64,000 bases of DNA, taken from contig CABQLM010000003.1 of assembly GCA_902465105.1 (NCBI GenBank), forward strand, positions 13,895 to 77,894, written 5' to 3'. Below are positions 26,025 through 33,622 of the stretch, in pieces; the first letter of the stretch is position 1; each line of letters opens with the position of its first letter. The notes under the pieces are model-generated. The model searched no databases and was not told where the DNA came from. It worked only from the letters and a program-made list of their open reading frames with translations. The stretch is from an uncultured Collinsella sp. Its GTDB lineage: Bacteria; Actinomycetota; Coriobacteriia; Coriobacteriales; Coriobacteriaceae. The position numbers and the translations under genes were made by a program.

Positions 26025-26654
26025 ATGATCAAGGCAGTGCTGTTCGACATGGACGGCGTGCTGGTCGATACCGAGTGGTTCTACAACCGCCGCCGCGTGG
26101 CGTTTATGGAAGAGAAGGGGTTCCACTTTGACGAGATCCCTGATCTTTCGGGGTCTAACGAGCCTGCCATTTGGGAGGCGCTGGTTCCCGACGATATTGA
26201 GCTGCGCGAGCGTCTGCGCGTGGAGTACAAGCAGGTCTACAGCCCGGACCACCCCGTTCCGTATGCCGAGCTGCTCAACGAGCAGACGGAGCCGGTGATG
26301 CGCGAGCTGCACGAGCGCGGTGTGAAGTGTGCCATCGCGAGCTCGTCCTATCGCGAGCTCATTGACGAGCTGGTGGAGATTGCCGGCATCGCCGACGTGC
26401 TGGACTACACCATCAGCGGTCACGAGTGCAGTGCGTTTAAGCCCGACCCCGAGATCTACCTGCGTGCCATGGAGGCGCTGGACGTAGAGCCTGCCGAGTG
26501 CCTGGTTATCGAGGACTCGCCTTTGGGCATCGAGGCCGGCAAGCGCTCCGGCGCCCGCGTCCTGGCACTGCGCCCGCATGAGGGCGTCAACCTCGATCAA
26601 TCGCGAGCCGATGCCGTTATCGATAATCTGAACGACATTTTGGCCGCTTTGTAG
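26025..26654 (+). CDS. HAD-superfamily phosphatase, beta-phosphoglucomutase/YfbT-like
   Basis: A 209-aa HAD subfamily IA enzyme with cap domain. Motif I DMDGVLVDTEWFYNRRR carries the nucleophile Asp and the acid/base Asp; motif II is the Ser in IASSSYREL; motif III Lys is in AFKPDPEIYLRAME; motif IV is VIEDSPLGIEAG. Likely a sugar-phosphate phosphatase or phosphomutase. Start ATG 26025, six bases after GGGAGGAG. It follows the PTS-deglycase operon and might process hexose phosphates from it, but a terminator and a repeat lie between. Confidence 0.85.
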   Translation: MIKAVLFDMDGVLVDTEWFYNRRRVAFMEEKGFHFDEIPDLSGSNEPAIWEALVPDDIELRERLRVEYKQVYSPDHPVPYAELLNEQTEPVMRELHERGVKCAIASSSYRELIDELVEIAGIADVLDYTISGHECSAFKPDPEIYLRAMEALDVEPAECLVIEDSPLGIEAGKRSGARVLALRPHEGVNLDQSRADAVIDNLNDILAAL

Positions 26655-26751
26655 TGTCAGTCCGCCGCGAGAAGCACTGGTTCACGCGTCTTTTACTGCG
26701 GATTGGCTTAATTTGACATCTATTTGGATCCGTTTGGTTTCGATTCGGACT

Positions 26752-26870
26752 AAGTGAGTAGACTTTTTGGTGCAGGACGAGCACAAAGTGCATCTGCTCT
26801 AGTAAAACTGCAGGTCACAGGAGTGGCGATTTTGGGTGTGCTCTGCAGGTCGCGTAAAGTCTACTCACTT
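26752..26870. mobile_element. 119-bp element with 15-bp perfect inverted ends
   Basis: AAGTGAGTAGACTTT (26752-26766) and its exact complement at 26856-26870 flank a centre with the direct repeat CTGCAGGTC twice. No gene is seen in the 355-bp gap around it; the only other signal is GAAAGGA before the YitT start. Confidence 0.55.
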
Positions 26871-27008
26871 GGAATTTGGGCCTTTGGTCGTGGGGTTGCT
26901 GGTCCCGCTTTGGTTGTCGAGGGAGGGTGAATTGAAGCGCCCACGCACGCTCCGTGCTACAATCGCGGGCATGCCCCACAACTACATCTGCCTTCGAAAG
27001 GATCCTGC

Positions 27009-28016
27009 GTGGCGAACGCCATCGATCAGCTCACGGACCGAGTGCTCGTACTCGGCCGCCTCACCATCGTCCGCCGCGCCATCACTGCCGTGGCGGTCAC
27101 GATTTCCGCCGTTCTCCAGACATTTCTGATCCAGGCGTTCATTCAGCCCGCCGACTTGCTTCCGAGCGGTCTTACCGGCGTCGCGGTCCTGCTCGATCGC
27201 GTTACTTCGCTGGGCGGCGTTCACATCGATATCTCGCTCGGCATGCTCGCGCTCAACATTCCCGTGGCGCTCCTATGCTGGAGCGGCATTAGCAAGCGCT
27301 TCGTCATCTTCTCGATGATGCAGGTCGTGCTTTCGTCGCTGTTCCTCAACATCTTTCACTTCGCTCCGTTTTTGGGCGACAAGATCATGCTCATCATTTT
27401 TGGCGGCGTGGTCTCGGGTCTGGGCGCTGCCATCGCGCTTAAGTCCGGCGCATCCACCGGCGGCACCGACTTTATCGCGCTGTGGGTTTCCAACCACACG
27501 GGCAAGACCGTCTGGGGCGTCATCTTTGGCTTTAACTGCTTTATCCTGGCGATCTTTGGTTTTATGTTTGGCTGGGACAAGGCGGCGTATTCCATCGTGT
27601 TCCAGTTTATTTCGACCAAGACCATCGACAGTTTCTATCGTCGCTACGATCGCGTGACGCTGCAGATCACGACGCGTAAGGCAGACGAGGTCATGACTGC
27701 CTATGTAAACCATTTTCAGCACGGCATTAGCTGCGCCGAGGTCGTCGGCGGATACAGCCGCGAGAAGATGTACCTGCTGCACACCGTTGTCTCGACCTAT
27801 GAGAGCCAGGACATTATCAAGCTGGTGTGCGACGTTGATCCCGGCGCCGTGATCAACGTGTTCCACACGCTCAACTTTGTGGGCGGCTGGTGGGGCGGCC
27901 ATGTCGACGAGCCTATGCCCACGGCCGTTCCCGATCCCGACAAGCCCGCACGCATGGCCAGCAGGCAGGCGCGCTTCAGCGAGCAGGACAGCCTGCAGCA
28001 GGACGACGGCAAGTAG
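27009..28016 (+). CDS. YitT-family membrane protein
   Basis: DUF161/YitT protein (335 aa): five or six membrane helices in residues 20-200 with GLTGVAVLLDRV and LKSGASTGGTDFIAL, then a cytoplasmic DUF2179 domain (about 222-285). GTG start at 27009, seven bases after GAAAGGA. Function unsettled in the family; DUF2179 resembles small-ligand-binding folds. The C-terminal 45 residues are hydrophilic and variable. Confidence 0.85.
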   Translation: MANAIDQLTDRVLVLGRLTIVRRAITAVAVTISAVLQTFLIQAFIQPADLLPSGLTGVAVLLDRVTSLGGVHIDISLGMLALNIPVALLCWSGISKRFVIFSMMQVVLSSLFLNIFHFAPFLGDKIMLIIFGGVVSGLGAAIALKSGASTGGTDFIALWVSNHTGKTVWGVIFGFNCFILAIFGFMFGWDKAAYSIVFQFISTKTIDSFYRRYDRVTLQITTRKADEVMTAYVNHFQHGISCAEVVGGYSREKMYLLHTVVSTYESQDIIKLVCDVDPGAVINVFHTLNFVGGWWGGHVDEPMPTAVPDPDKPARMASRQARFSEQDSLQQDDGK

Positions 28017-28060
28017 GGTTTTGGTATTTTGCCGGCACGGCGCAATCCTGTCCACTTGAG

Positions 28061-28096
28061 CCTCCCGAAAGCCTCGCTGCTTTCGGGAGGCCTTCG
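28061..28096 (+). terminator. Terminator after yitT-like gene
   Basis: CCTCCCGAAAG/CTTTCGGGAGG followed by CCTTCGTTT. Confidence 0.75.
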
Positions 28097-28100
28097 TTTG

Positions 28101-28142
28101 CCCAGATAAAACCTACCAAAATGAAGCTGTCGCTTTTTAGTA
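28101..28142. repeat. Family B repeat, copy 3 (diverged)
   Basis: CCCAGATAAAACCTACCAAA followed by ATGAAGCTGTCGC and TTTTTAGTAGG. Differs from copy 2 at two positions in the core. Confidence 0.65.
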
Positions 28143-28176
28143 GGGAGGGTGTATCGTTTTATCATTATGAGATAAT

Positions 28177-28215
28177 ATGAAACTAGACGTTATATACGTA
28201 TTAGTTATTTCGATG
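28177..28215 (+). promoter_or_regulatory. Promoter/operator of the GntR gene
   Basis: AGACGTTATATACGTATTAG at about 28187-28206 is an imperfect palindrome sharing ACGTTATA with the PTS operon promoter. GATAATATG near 28170 may be part of the promoter. Confidence 0.4.
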
Positions 28216-28236
28216 TTTCGATAAGAGTGATTAGAT

Positions 28237-28956
28237 ATGCCAGCGCCCAAAAATGCACCGCTTTACCAGCAGATTTACGACGAGATCAAGGACGCGATCG
28301 AGAAAGGTGTTTATGCACCCAAGGAGCGTATTCCGTCCGAGCTCGAGCTTGCCGATCAGTACGAGGTGAGCCGCATTACGGTGCGCCGGGCCGTCGAGGA
28401 GCTGTGCTCCGATGGCTACCTGGTTAAGCAGCAGGGCCGCGGCACCTTTGTCTCCACGCCGCACATCAACCGTCAGTTTCATGCTTCGACGCTGCAGACG
28501 TTTACCGCACTGTGTGCCGACAATGGCATGAAGGCGGGCGCACATGTAGTCGATCGCCAGATTGTTCCGGCGCGTCAAAACGAGATGGAGTTCTTTGGCC
28601 TGCAGAAAGATGCGCTGCTGCTGCATATCAAACGCGTGCGTACGGCCGACGGCGAGCCCATCTTTGAGGAGAACATTTTTGTGCCCTTTGACGCCTACCG
28701 TGAGCTGTTGACGGCCGATCTTGAAGACAAGTCGATTTTTGCCGAGGTCGAGCGTGTTGGCGGAACGCCGATTGTCTCGGTTGGCTACCGCACGGTCGAG
28801 GCCGTTCGTGCCAATACCGAGCAGGCGGCCGAGCTGGGCATCGCTCCGCACGATCCGCTGCTCAACCTGCGCGCCGGCTTTACCGGTCCCAATGGCGAGC
28901 CGGTTTTGCTCGGTAAGCAGTATTACGTGGGTAGCCGCTACGTCATGGTTATGTAG
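28237..28956 (+). CDS. GntR/HutC-family (UTRA) regulator
   Basis: 239-aa regulator: winged helix in residues 10-75 (YQQIYDEIKDAIEKGVYAP, then EVSRITVRRAVEELCSDG and KQQGRGTFV), UTRA domain about 90-235. The wing motif QQGRGTF and overall length are close to the regulator at 31391, so the two are probably paralogues. An operator-like sequence shared with the EamA and PTS promoters suggests that it controls them although it lies 5 kb away. That link is inference from the motif only. Confidence 0.87.
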   Translation: MPAPKNAPLYQQIYDEIKDAIEKGVYAPKERIPSELELADQYEVSRITVRRAVEELCSDGYLVKQQGRGTFVSTPHINRQFHASTLQTFTALCADNGMKAGAHVVDRQIVPARQNEMEFFGLQKDALLLHIKRVRTADGEPIFEENIFVPFDAYRELLTADLEDKSIFAEVERVGGTPIVSVGYRTVEAVRANTEQAAELGIAPHDPLLNLRAGFTGPNGEPVLLGKQYYVGSRYVMVM

Positions 28957-28963
28957 GTTTGGT

Positions 28964-29119
28964 TCCGTCGTTCTGATGAACGACGGACCGGTCGACGCTG
29001 CAAACGCCCCTAAGTGGCAATCTGACGTTCAATCGTCGGTCGCGTACCGAAGTACGCTTCCCTCCTCTTTCACGTCACCTTGCTCGCCTAGGGGCGTTTT
29101 CGCTGACTTATGCTCAACC
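28964..29119. repeat. Family A element, copy 3 (most complete)
   Basis: The hairpin TCCGTCGTTC-TGAT-GAACGACGGA follows the GntR stop. Then GTCGACGCTGC at 28991, and a stem in which AACGCCCCTA faces TAGGGGCGTT. The internal GCGTACCGAAGTACGC palindrome and TTATGCTCAACC at the end match copy 1 over about 130 bp. Confidence 0.8.
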
Positions 29120-29148
29120 AGCGACGTTTGCGCGCTTGTCAAGAGATT

Positions 29149-29202
29149 AGTCATTGGGGACGTTCTTAAACGGCTAGTTATTCAAGAACGTCCCCAATGA
29201 CT
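29149..29202. repeat. Perfect 19-bp palindromic hairpin, family C
   Basis: AGTCATTGGGGACGTTCTT pairs exactly with 29184-29202 across a 16-nt loop. A related hairpin is at 49636-49695 and a half copy at 20685. Confidence 0.75.
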
Positions 29203-29204
29203 AC

Positions 29205-29405
29205 CTGCAGAATGAGCGTAGGTAATCTCCCGTTTTTGGCTCGGTGACGGCCTCAAAGTGGGAGATTATCCACGCTCGTTCGGCAAGTGTCCGAAAATCC
29301 ACGCTCGTTCCCTTTGGATTGCGTCGCCCGTGGTCGACAGCCGGGCGGCGCCGGTCCGCGTGGCGGCGTATAATCGGCGGCAGATGACTTGGACGTTAGG
29401 AAACC
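29205..29405 (+). promoter_or_regulatory. Region upstream of recQ: repeats and promoter
   Basis: Contains GGTAATCTCCC facing GGGAGATTATCC, and two copies of ATCCACGCTCGTTC (29268-29308) related to sequences at 39897-40030. TATAAT at 29369-29374 is a good -10 about 30 bp before the recQ start; no strong -35 is seen. Confidence 0.45.
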
Positions 29406-31388
29406 ATGACCGATAGTATGCAGCAAATGGCGCTCGACACGCTCGGCGCCTATTTTGGCTACACCTCGTTTCGCCCGGGGCAGGACCGCATGGTCGATGC
29501 GATCCTTGCCGGTCGCGATGCGCTGGGTGTTATGCCCACGGGCGCCGGCAAGTCCATTTGCTACCAGGTACCCGCGCTCATGCTGCCCGGCATCACCTTT
29601 GTGGTGAGCCCGTTGCTGTCGCTTATGGAGGATCAGACCCGTGCATTGCTCGCGGCGGGTGCGCGGCCCAGCTATCTCAACTCCAGCCTTACTCCGGCTC
29701 AGCAAAACACCGTGCTCAAGCGGGCGCGTGAGGGTCGTTACCAGCTTATGTACGTGGCGCCCGAGCGCCTGCTCGAGCCGCGCTTTTTAGCCTTTGCCCA
29801 GGAGGCTGCGGGTTCCGCCGGCATTGGCGTGCCGCTCGTGGCCATTGACGAGGCCCACTGCGTGAGTCAATGGGGCCAGGATTTCCGCCCCGCCTACCTG
29901 CAGATTCGCGAGTTCATCGATTCCCTGCCGCAGCGCCCCATCGTGGCGGCCTTTACCGCCACGGCGACCGAGCGCGTGCGTGCGGACATTCAGCAGATGC
30001 TCGGCCTGCAAAACCCCGCGACGGTGGTGACGGGCTTCGATCGCAAGAACCTCTACTTTGGCTGCGAGGAGATGGGCGACAAGGCCAAAGCCGCGTGGGT
30101 GCGCGACTATGTGATCGCGCATTCGAGCGAGAGCGGCATCGTGTATTGCTCGACCCGCAAGACAGTCGATGCGCTGGCAGGCGAGCTTGCCGAGGCGCTG
30201 GGCCCCAGCGGCATTCGCGTTGGCCGCTACCATGCCGGCATGGGCAACGACACCCGTCGTCAAAGCCAGCGCGCCTTTATCGATGACGATATCCAGGTGA
30301 TGGTTGCCACTAACGCCTTTGGCATGGGCATCGACAAGCCCAACGTGCGCTACGTCATCCACAACAACGTGCCCGAGAGCATCGAGGCCTACTACCAGGA
30401 GGCGGGCCGCGCCGGCCGCGATGGCGATCCGGCCAGCTGCCACTTGTTGTGGAACGGCAACGATTTTCGCATGCGCCGTTTTTTAATCGATCGCGGTGAT
30501 TCGGACGACGAGGCGCTCGACGACGAGCAGCGCGCATGGGCGCTCCAGAACCGCTACCGCCTGCTCAGCCAGATGGAGGGCTACTGCAATACCACCGGCT
30601 GCCTGCGCGAATACATGCTGCGCTACTTTGGCGACGAGGCCGCGGCCGAGCATGCTGCCGCGGCTGGTGCGGGCACCACCGCCACGGATGACGCCGAGGG
30701 CTGCGGCAACTGCAGCAACTGTCTCACGCAGTTCGAGGTCGAGGACGTCACCGATATGGCACGCGCTGCCGTGCGCTATGTGGCCACGCGCCCCATGCGC
30801 TTTGGCAAGTCGCTGATCGCCGACGTGCTCCACGGCGGCAACACCGAGCGCATTCGCCAGATGAATCTGGACCAGGACCGTGGCTATGGTGAGCTGTCGA
30901 GCGAATCGGTCGGGCGTATTAAGGACATCATTGGCCAGCTTTGCGGCCGTGGTTATTTGGCCACCTCGCAGGGGCAGTACCCGGTCGTGGGGCTGGGCCC
31001 GCGTGCCGTCGAGGTCGAGGATGAGGCGTTCGCCTTTACCGTCAAGCGTCGTGCGTCCAAGCGCAAGGTCTCGGCCCGCGCCCGCCGTGCGGTAGATCTG
31101 CTGCGCGAGGAGGCCGAGCTGGATCAGCGCCCACGCGTGGGCGACGATGCCGAGCTGTTCGAGCGCCTGCGTGCCCTGCGCAAGGAGATCTCGACCGAGC
31201 TGGAGATGGCGCCGTACATGGTCTTCTCCGACAAGGCCCTGCGCGGCCTGTGCCGCCTGCGCCCTCAGACGCGCGACGAGCTTATCCAGGTCAACGGCAT
31301 CGGCGAGAAAAAAGCCGACGCCTTTGGCGAGCAGTTTATGGCGGCGATTGAAGAGTTTGAGTCCGAGCATGCGCGGGATGGAGCGTAA
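29406..31388 (+). CDS. recQ: ATP-dependent DNA helicase RecQ
   Basis: 3'-5' helicase (660 aa) for recombination and fork repair. The Q-like motif FGYTSFRPGQ, Walker A MPTGAGKSICYQVPAL (about 45), DEAHCVSQWGQDF (about 148), motif VI QEAGRAGRDGDPA, the RQC zinc ligands (Cys in GYCNTTGCLR and CGNCSNC), the winged helix and a C-terminal HRDC domain (about 575-655) are all present. The stop is two bases before the GntR start, so both are in one transcript, an unusual pairing. Confidence 0.96.
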   Translation: MTDSMQQMALDTLGAYFGYTSFRPGQDRMVDAILAGRDALGVMPTGAGKSICYQVPALMLPGITFVVSPLLSLMEDQTRALLAAGARPSYLNSSLTPAQQNTVLKRAREGRYQLMYVAPERLLEPRFLAFAQEAAGSAGIGVPLVAIDEAHCVSQWGQDFRPAYLQIREFIDSLPQRPIVAAFTATATERVRADIQQMLGLQNPATVVTGFDRKNLYFGCEEMGDKAKAAWVRDYVIAHSSESGIVYCSTRKTVDALAGELAEALGPSGIRVGRYHAGMGNDTRRQSQRAFIDDDIQVMVATNAFGMGIDKPNVRYVIHNNVPESIEAYYQEAGRAGRDGDPASCHLLWNGNDFRMRRFLIDRGDSDDEALDDEQRAWALQNRYRLLSQMEGYCNTTGCLREYMLRYFGDEAAAEHAAAAGAGTTATDDAEGCGNCSNCLTQFEVEDVTDMARAAVRYVATRPMRFGKSLIADVLHGGNTERIRQMNLDQDRGYGELSSESVGRIKDIIGQLCGRGYLATSQGQYPVVGLGPRAVEVEDEAFAFTVKRRASKRKVSARARRAVDLLREEAELDQRPRVGDDAELFERLRALRKEISTELEMAPYMVFSDKALRGLCRLRPQTRDELIQVNGIGEKKADAFGEQFMAAIEEFESEHARDGA

Positions 31389-31390
31389 CG

Positions 31391-32146
31391 ATGGTAGCCG
31401 ATAGCAAGACCGACCGTACTGACGTGTCCGCCGTGCCGCTATACCAGCAGGTCATGGACGATTTAAAGGGCGAGATCGCACGCGGTGTGTACGCTGCCGG
31501 CTCGCGCATTCCTTCCGAGATGGAGCTCGCGAAGTCCTACGGCGTGGGGCGCATTACCGTGCGCCGTGCAATCGAGGAGCTATCGCGCGCGGGCTACCTC
31601 AACCGCCAGCAAGGGAGGGGCACCTTTGTGTGTGCTCCCAAGCTCAAGCGCAAGATTCGCCAGAAGGGCGACGTCCAGAGCTTCACCGAGGGTTGTGCCG
31701 CCAACGACATGGTGCCGGGTGCGCGTCTGGTGTCGCGCACGGTGGTTGCGGCGACGCGCGAGGACGCGTCGTTTTTTTGCGTGGAACCCGGCTGCGAGCT
31801 CATCGTGGTCGAGCGCGTACGTACGGCCGATGGCGTGCCCGTCATGCTCGAGAACAACGCCTTTGTGCTGGCCGACCACCCGTATCTACAAACGATGCGC
31901 GACGAGGACCTCGCGGACAATTCTATCTTTGCGCTCGTTGCCGAGCACTCGGGCCGCGCGCCGCTCAAGTCCGACCCCTGCACCGTGGAGATTGCGCTTG
32001 CCGATGCTCAGACGGCCCCGCTGTTGGAAGTGCCGGTCGGCGAGCCGCTCTTTTATATGGAGGCGTACTTTACCGATGAGGACAAGCGGCCCCTGCTGCT
32101 CGGTCGTCAAAAGATCGTGGGCTCGCGCTACGTGTTCGACATCTAA
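31391..32146 (+). CDS. GntR/HutC-family (UTRA) regulator
   Basis: 251-aa regulator with winged helix (YQQVMDDLKGEIARGVYAA, GVGRITVRRAIEELSRAG, QQGRGTFVC) and UTRA domain. Starts two bases after recQ, with GGATGGAGCG upstream as ribosome site. It precedes the third SIS gene; repeated ACAACATAGAAC sequences in the gap between them are candidate operators. Probably a phosphosugar- or glycosylamine-responsive repressor of that gene. Confidence 0.87.
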   Translation: MVADSKTDRTDVSAVPLYQQVMDDLKGEIARGVYAAGSRIPSEMELAKSYGVGRITVRRAIEELSRAGYLNRQQGRGTFVCAPKLKRKIRQKGDVQSFTEGCAANDMVPGARLVSRTVVAATREDASFFCVEPGCELIVVERVRTADGVPVMLENNAFVLADHPYLQTMRDEDLADNSIFALVAEHSGRAPLKSDPCTVEIALADAQTAPLLEVPVGEPLFYMEAYFTDEDKRPLLLGRQKIVGSRYVFDI

Positions 32147-32155
32147 CGTCCACGG

Positions 32156-32236
32156 ATAGAACAACATAGAACAAGTTTGGTGAAATGACTTCACCTGCGA
32201 CAGCTTGCGTGCTATAAATAGGACAACATAGAACGA
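32156..32236 (+). promoter_or_regulatory. Operator-like repeats before the third SIS gene
   Basis: AGAACAACATAGAAC (about 32158-32172) and GGACAACATAGAACGAC (about 32220-32237) flank a TATAAAT -10-like sequence (32212). The two sites are about 62 bp apart, roughly six helical turns, suited to a looping repressor. Confidence 0.5.
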
Positions 32237-32290
32237 CCGCAGGTACGAGCTGTCGTCGCTCAAAGCCGCCACACAGGGAGGAACGTCACC

Positions 32291-33259
32291 GTGAACGCAC
32301 ACGATCTGGTTCAGGAAATTATCGAGCGCAAAGGTAAGATCGAGAATGTCTTTTGGATCGCCTGCGGTGGTTCGATGATTGACCTGATGCCGGCCAATGA
32401 GCTGCTCAAGCGCGAGGCCACCACGTTTACCTCGACGGTCTACACGGCGCGCGAGTTTTGCCTGATGGCTCCCAAGAGTCTTGGCAAGAAGTCGCTCGTC
32501 ATCGCCTGCAGCCACAGCGGCAACACGCAAGAGGTCGTCGACGGCTGCGAGATGGCGCTGGCCGCCGGTGCCGAGGTCGTTGCCCTCACCGACTGCGAGG
32601 GCTCAAAGATCGACAACGGCAAGTGGACTACCTGGGTTTATCCGTGGGGCGAGGGCGTGTCACAGGCCGAGGTTCCGCAGGGTATCGGCGCTCTGATCGC
32701 CGCCGAGCTGCTCGACCAGCAGGAAGGCTACGAGGCACTCGCCGACATGTACGAGGGCCTCAAGCAGATGGATGCGCTGCTGCCCGCTGCCCGTGAGAAG
32801 GTCAACGCCGAGCTGGGCGATCGCTTTGCCGAGCTCTGCCGGCAGCACGAGTTCTTCTATATCCTGGGTTCCGGCCCCAACTTTAGCCAGACCTACGCCA
32901 TGGCCATCTGCTCGCTCATGGAGATGCAGTGGCAGCACTGCTGCTATATCCACTCCGGCGAGTATTTCCACGGTCCCTTCGAGGCTACCGAGCCCGGTGT
33001 GTTCTACTTTGTGCAGCTCGGATCGGGCGAGTGTCGCCCCATGGAGGAGCGCGCGCTGGCGTTCCTCAACACACATACCGATACGGTTATGGTGCTCGAC
33101 GCGCTCGAGTACGGCGTGGGCGACGTGCCCGCCAGCGTGCGTTCTTACCTGGAGCCGATCTTCTTCTATGCGATGAGCTGCGAGCTGCGCGCCGCCCGCG
33201 GCAAGGTCTTCGACCACAGCCCCGAGGTCCGTCGCTACATGGGCATCGAACAGTACTAG
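32291..33259 (+). CDS. SIS-domain FrlB-like deglycase (copy 3)
   Basis: 322-aa two-SIS protein, the closest of the three copies to E. coli FrlB in layout: WIACGGSMIDLMPANELLK, ACSHSGNTQEVVDGC, YIHSGEYFHGPFEA (Glu224, His227) and C-terminal RRYMGIEQY. GTG start at 32291 after GGGAGGA. No transporter is adjacent, so its substrate must enter via another system, perhaps the PTS 8 kb upstream. Predicted to cleave a phosphorylated Amadori product. Confidence 0.82.
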   Translation: MNAHDLVQEIIERKGKIENVFWIACGGSMIDLMPANELLKREATTFTSTVYTAREFCLMAPKSLGKKSLVIACSHSGNTQEVVDGCEMALAAGAEVVALTDCEGSKIDNGKWTTWVYPWGEGVSQAEVPQGIGALIAAELLDQQEGYEALADMYEGLKQMDALLPAAREKVNAELGDRFAELCRQHEFFYILGSGPNFSQTYAMAICSLMEMQWQHCCYIHSGEYFHGPFEATEPGVFYFVQLGSGECRPMEERALAFLNTHTDTVMVLDALEYGVGDVPASVRSYLEPIFFYAMSCELRAARGKVFDHSPEVRRYMGIEQY

Positions 33260-33284
33260 GTAACGGGAAAAGCGATTTTTCATG

Positions 33285-33317
33285 ATGGGGCTTTCGCCAA
33301 GCGCGGGCCCCGTTTGC
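33285..33317 (+). terminator. Weak terminator after SIS copy 3
   Basis: GGGGC (33286) and GGGCCCC pair around a TTTCGCCAAGCGC loop, then GTTTG. Confidence 0.45.
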
Positions 33318-33351
33318 GTTACGGCGTCCCTTTCCGTTTGTCGAAAAAACG

Positions 33352-33531
33352 AAGTCAAATACTTTTCCTGAGAAGTGAACGAGCAAAAACAAACCCCCGA
33401 AGCATCGACACTTTATGGGGACCATTTCCTGCAGTTTCATTAAGATTTTCCTGCGATTTTGGCGCCAAAAAATGTCGATGCTTCGGGGGTCCAAAATAGG
33501 TCGTTCACTTTTCGGGAAAAGTATTAGACCT
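33352..33531. mobile_element. 180-bp MITE, copy 1
   Basis: Right end is the complement of AGGTCTAATACTTTTCCCGA; left end is a slightly diverged version (TCAAATACTTTTCCTGAGAA). Complementarity continues inward with CCCCCGAAGCATCGACA facing TGTCGATGCTTCGGGGG, giving a fold-back of about 60 bp per arm. Same length and about 85% identical by eye to 46267-46446. No coding capacity. Confidence 0.8.
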
Positions 33532-33622
33532 AAATCTGCAAGCGTGTCGCGTGAGTCAAAAAGCGGGCTGCGCCGGCTTTACATTGCGTCCGTATGAGCG
33601 AGTTGTCGCATCAACCGTCGGA

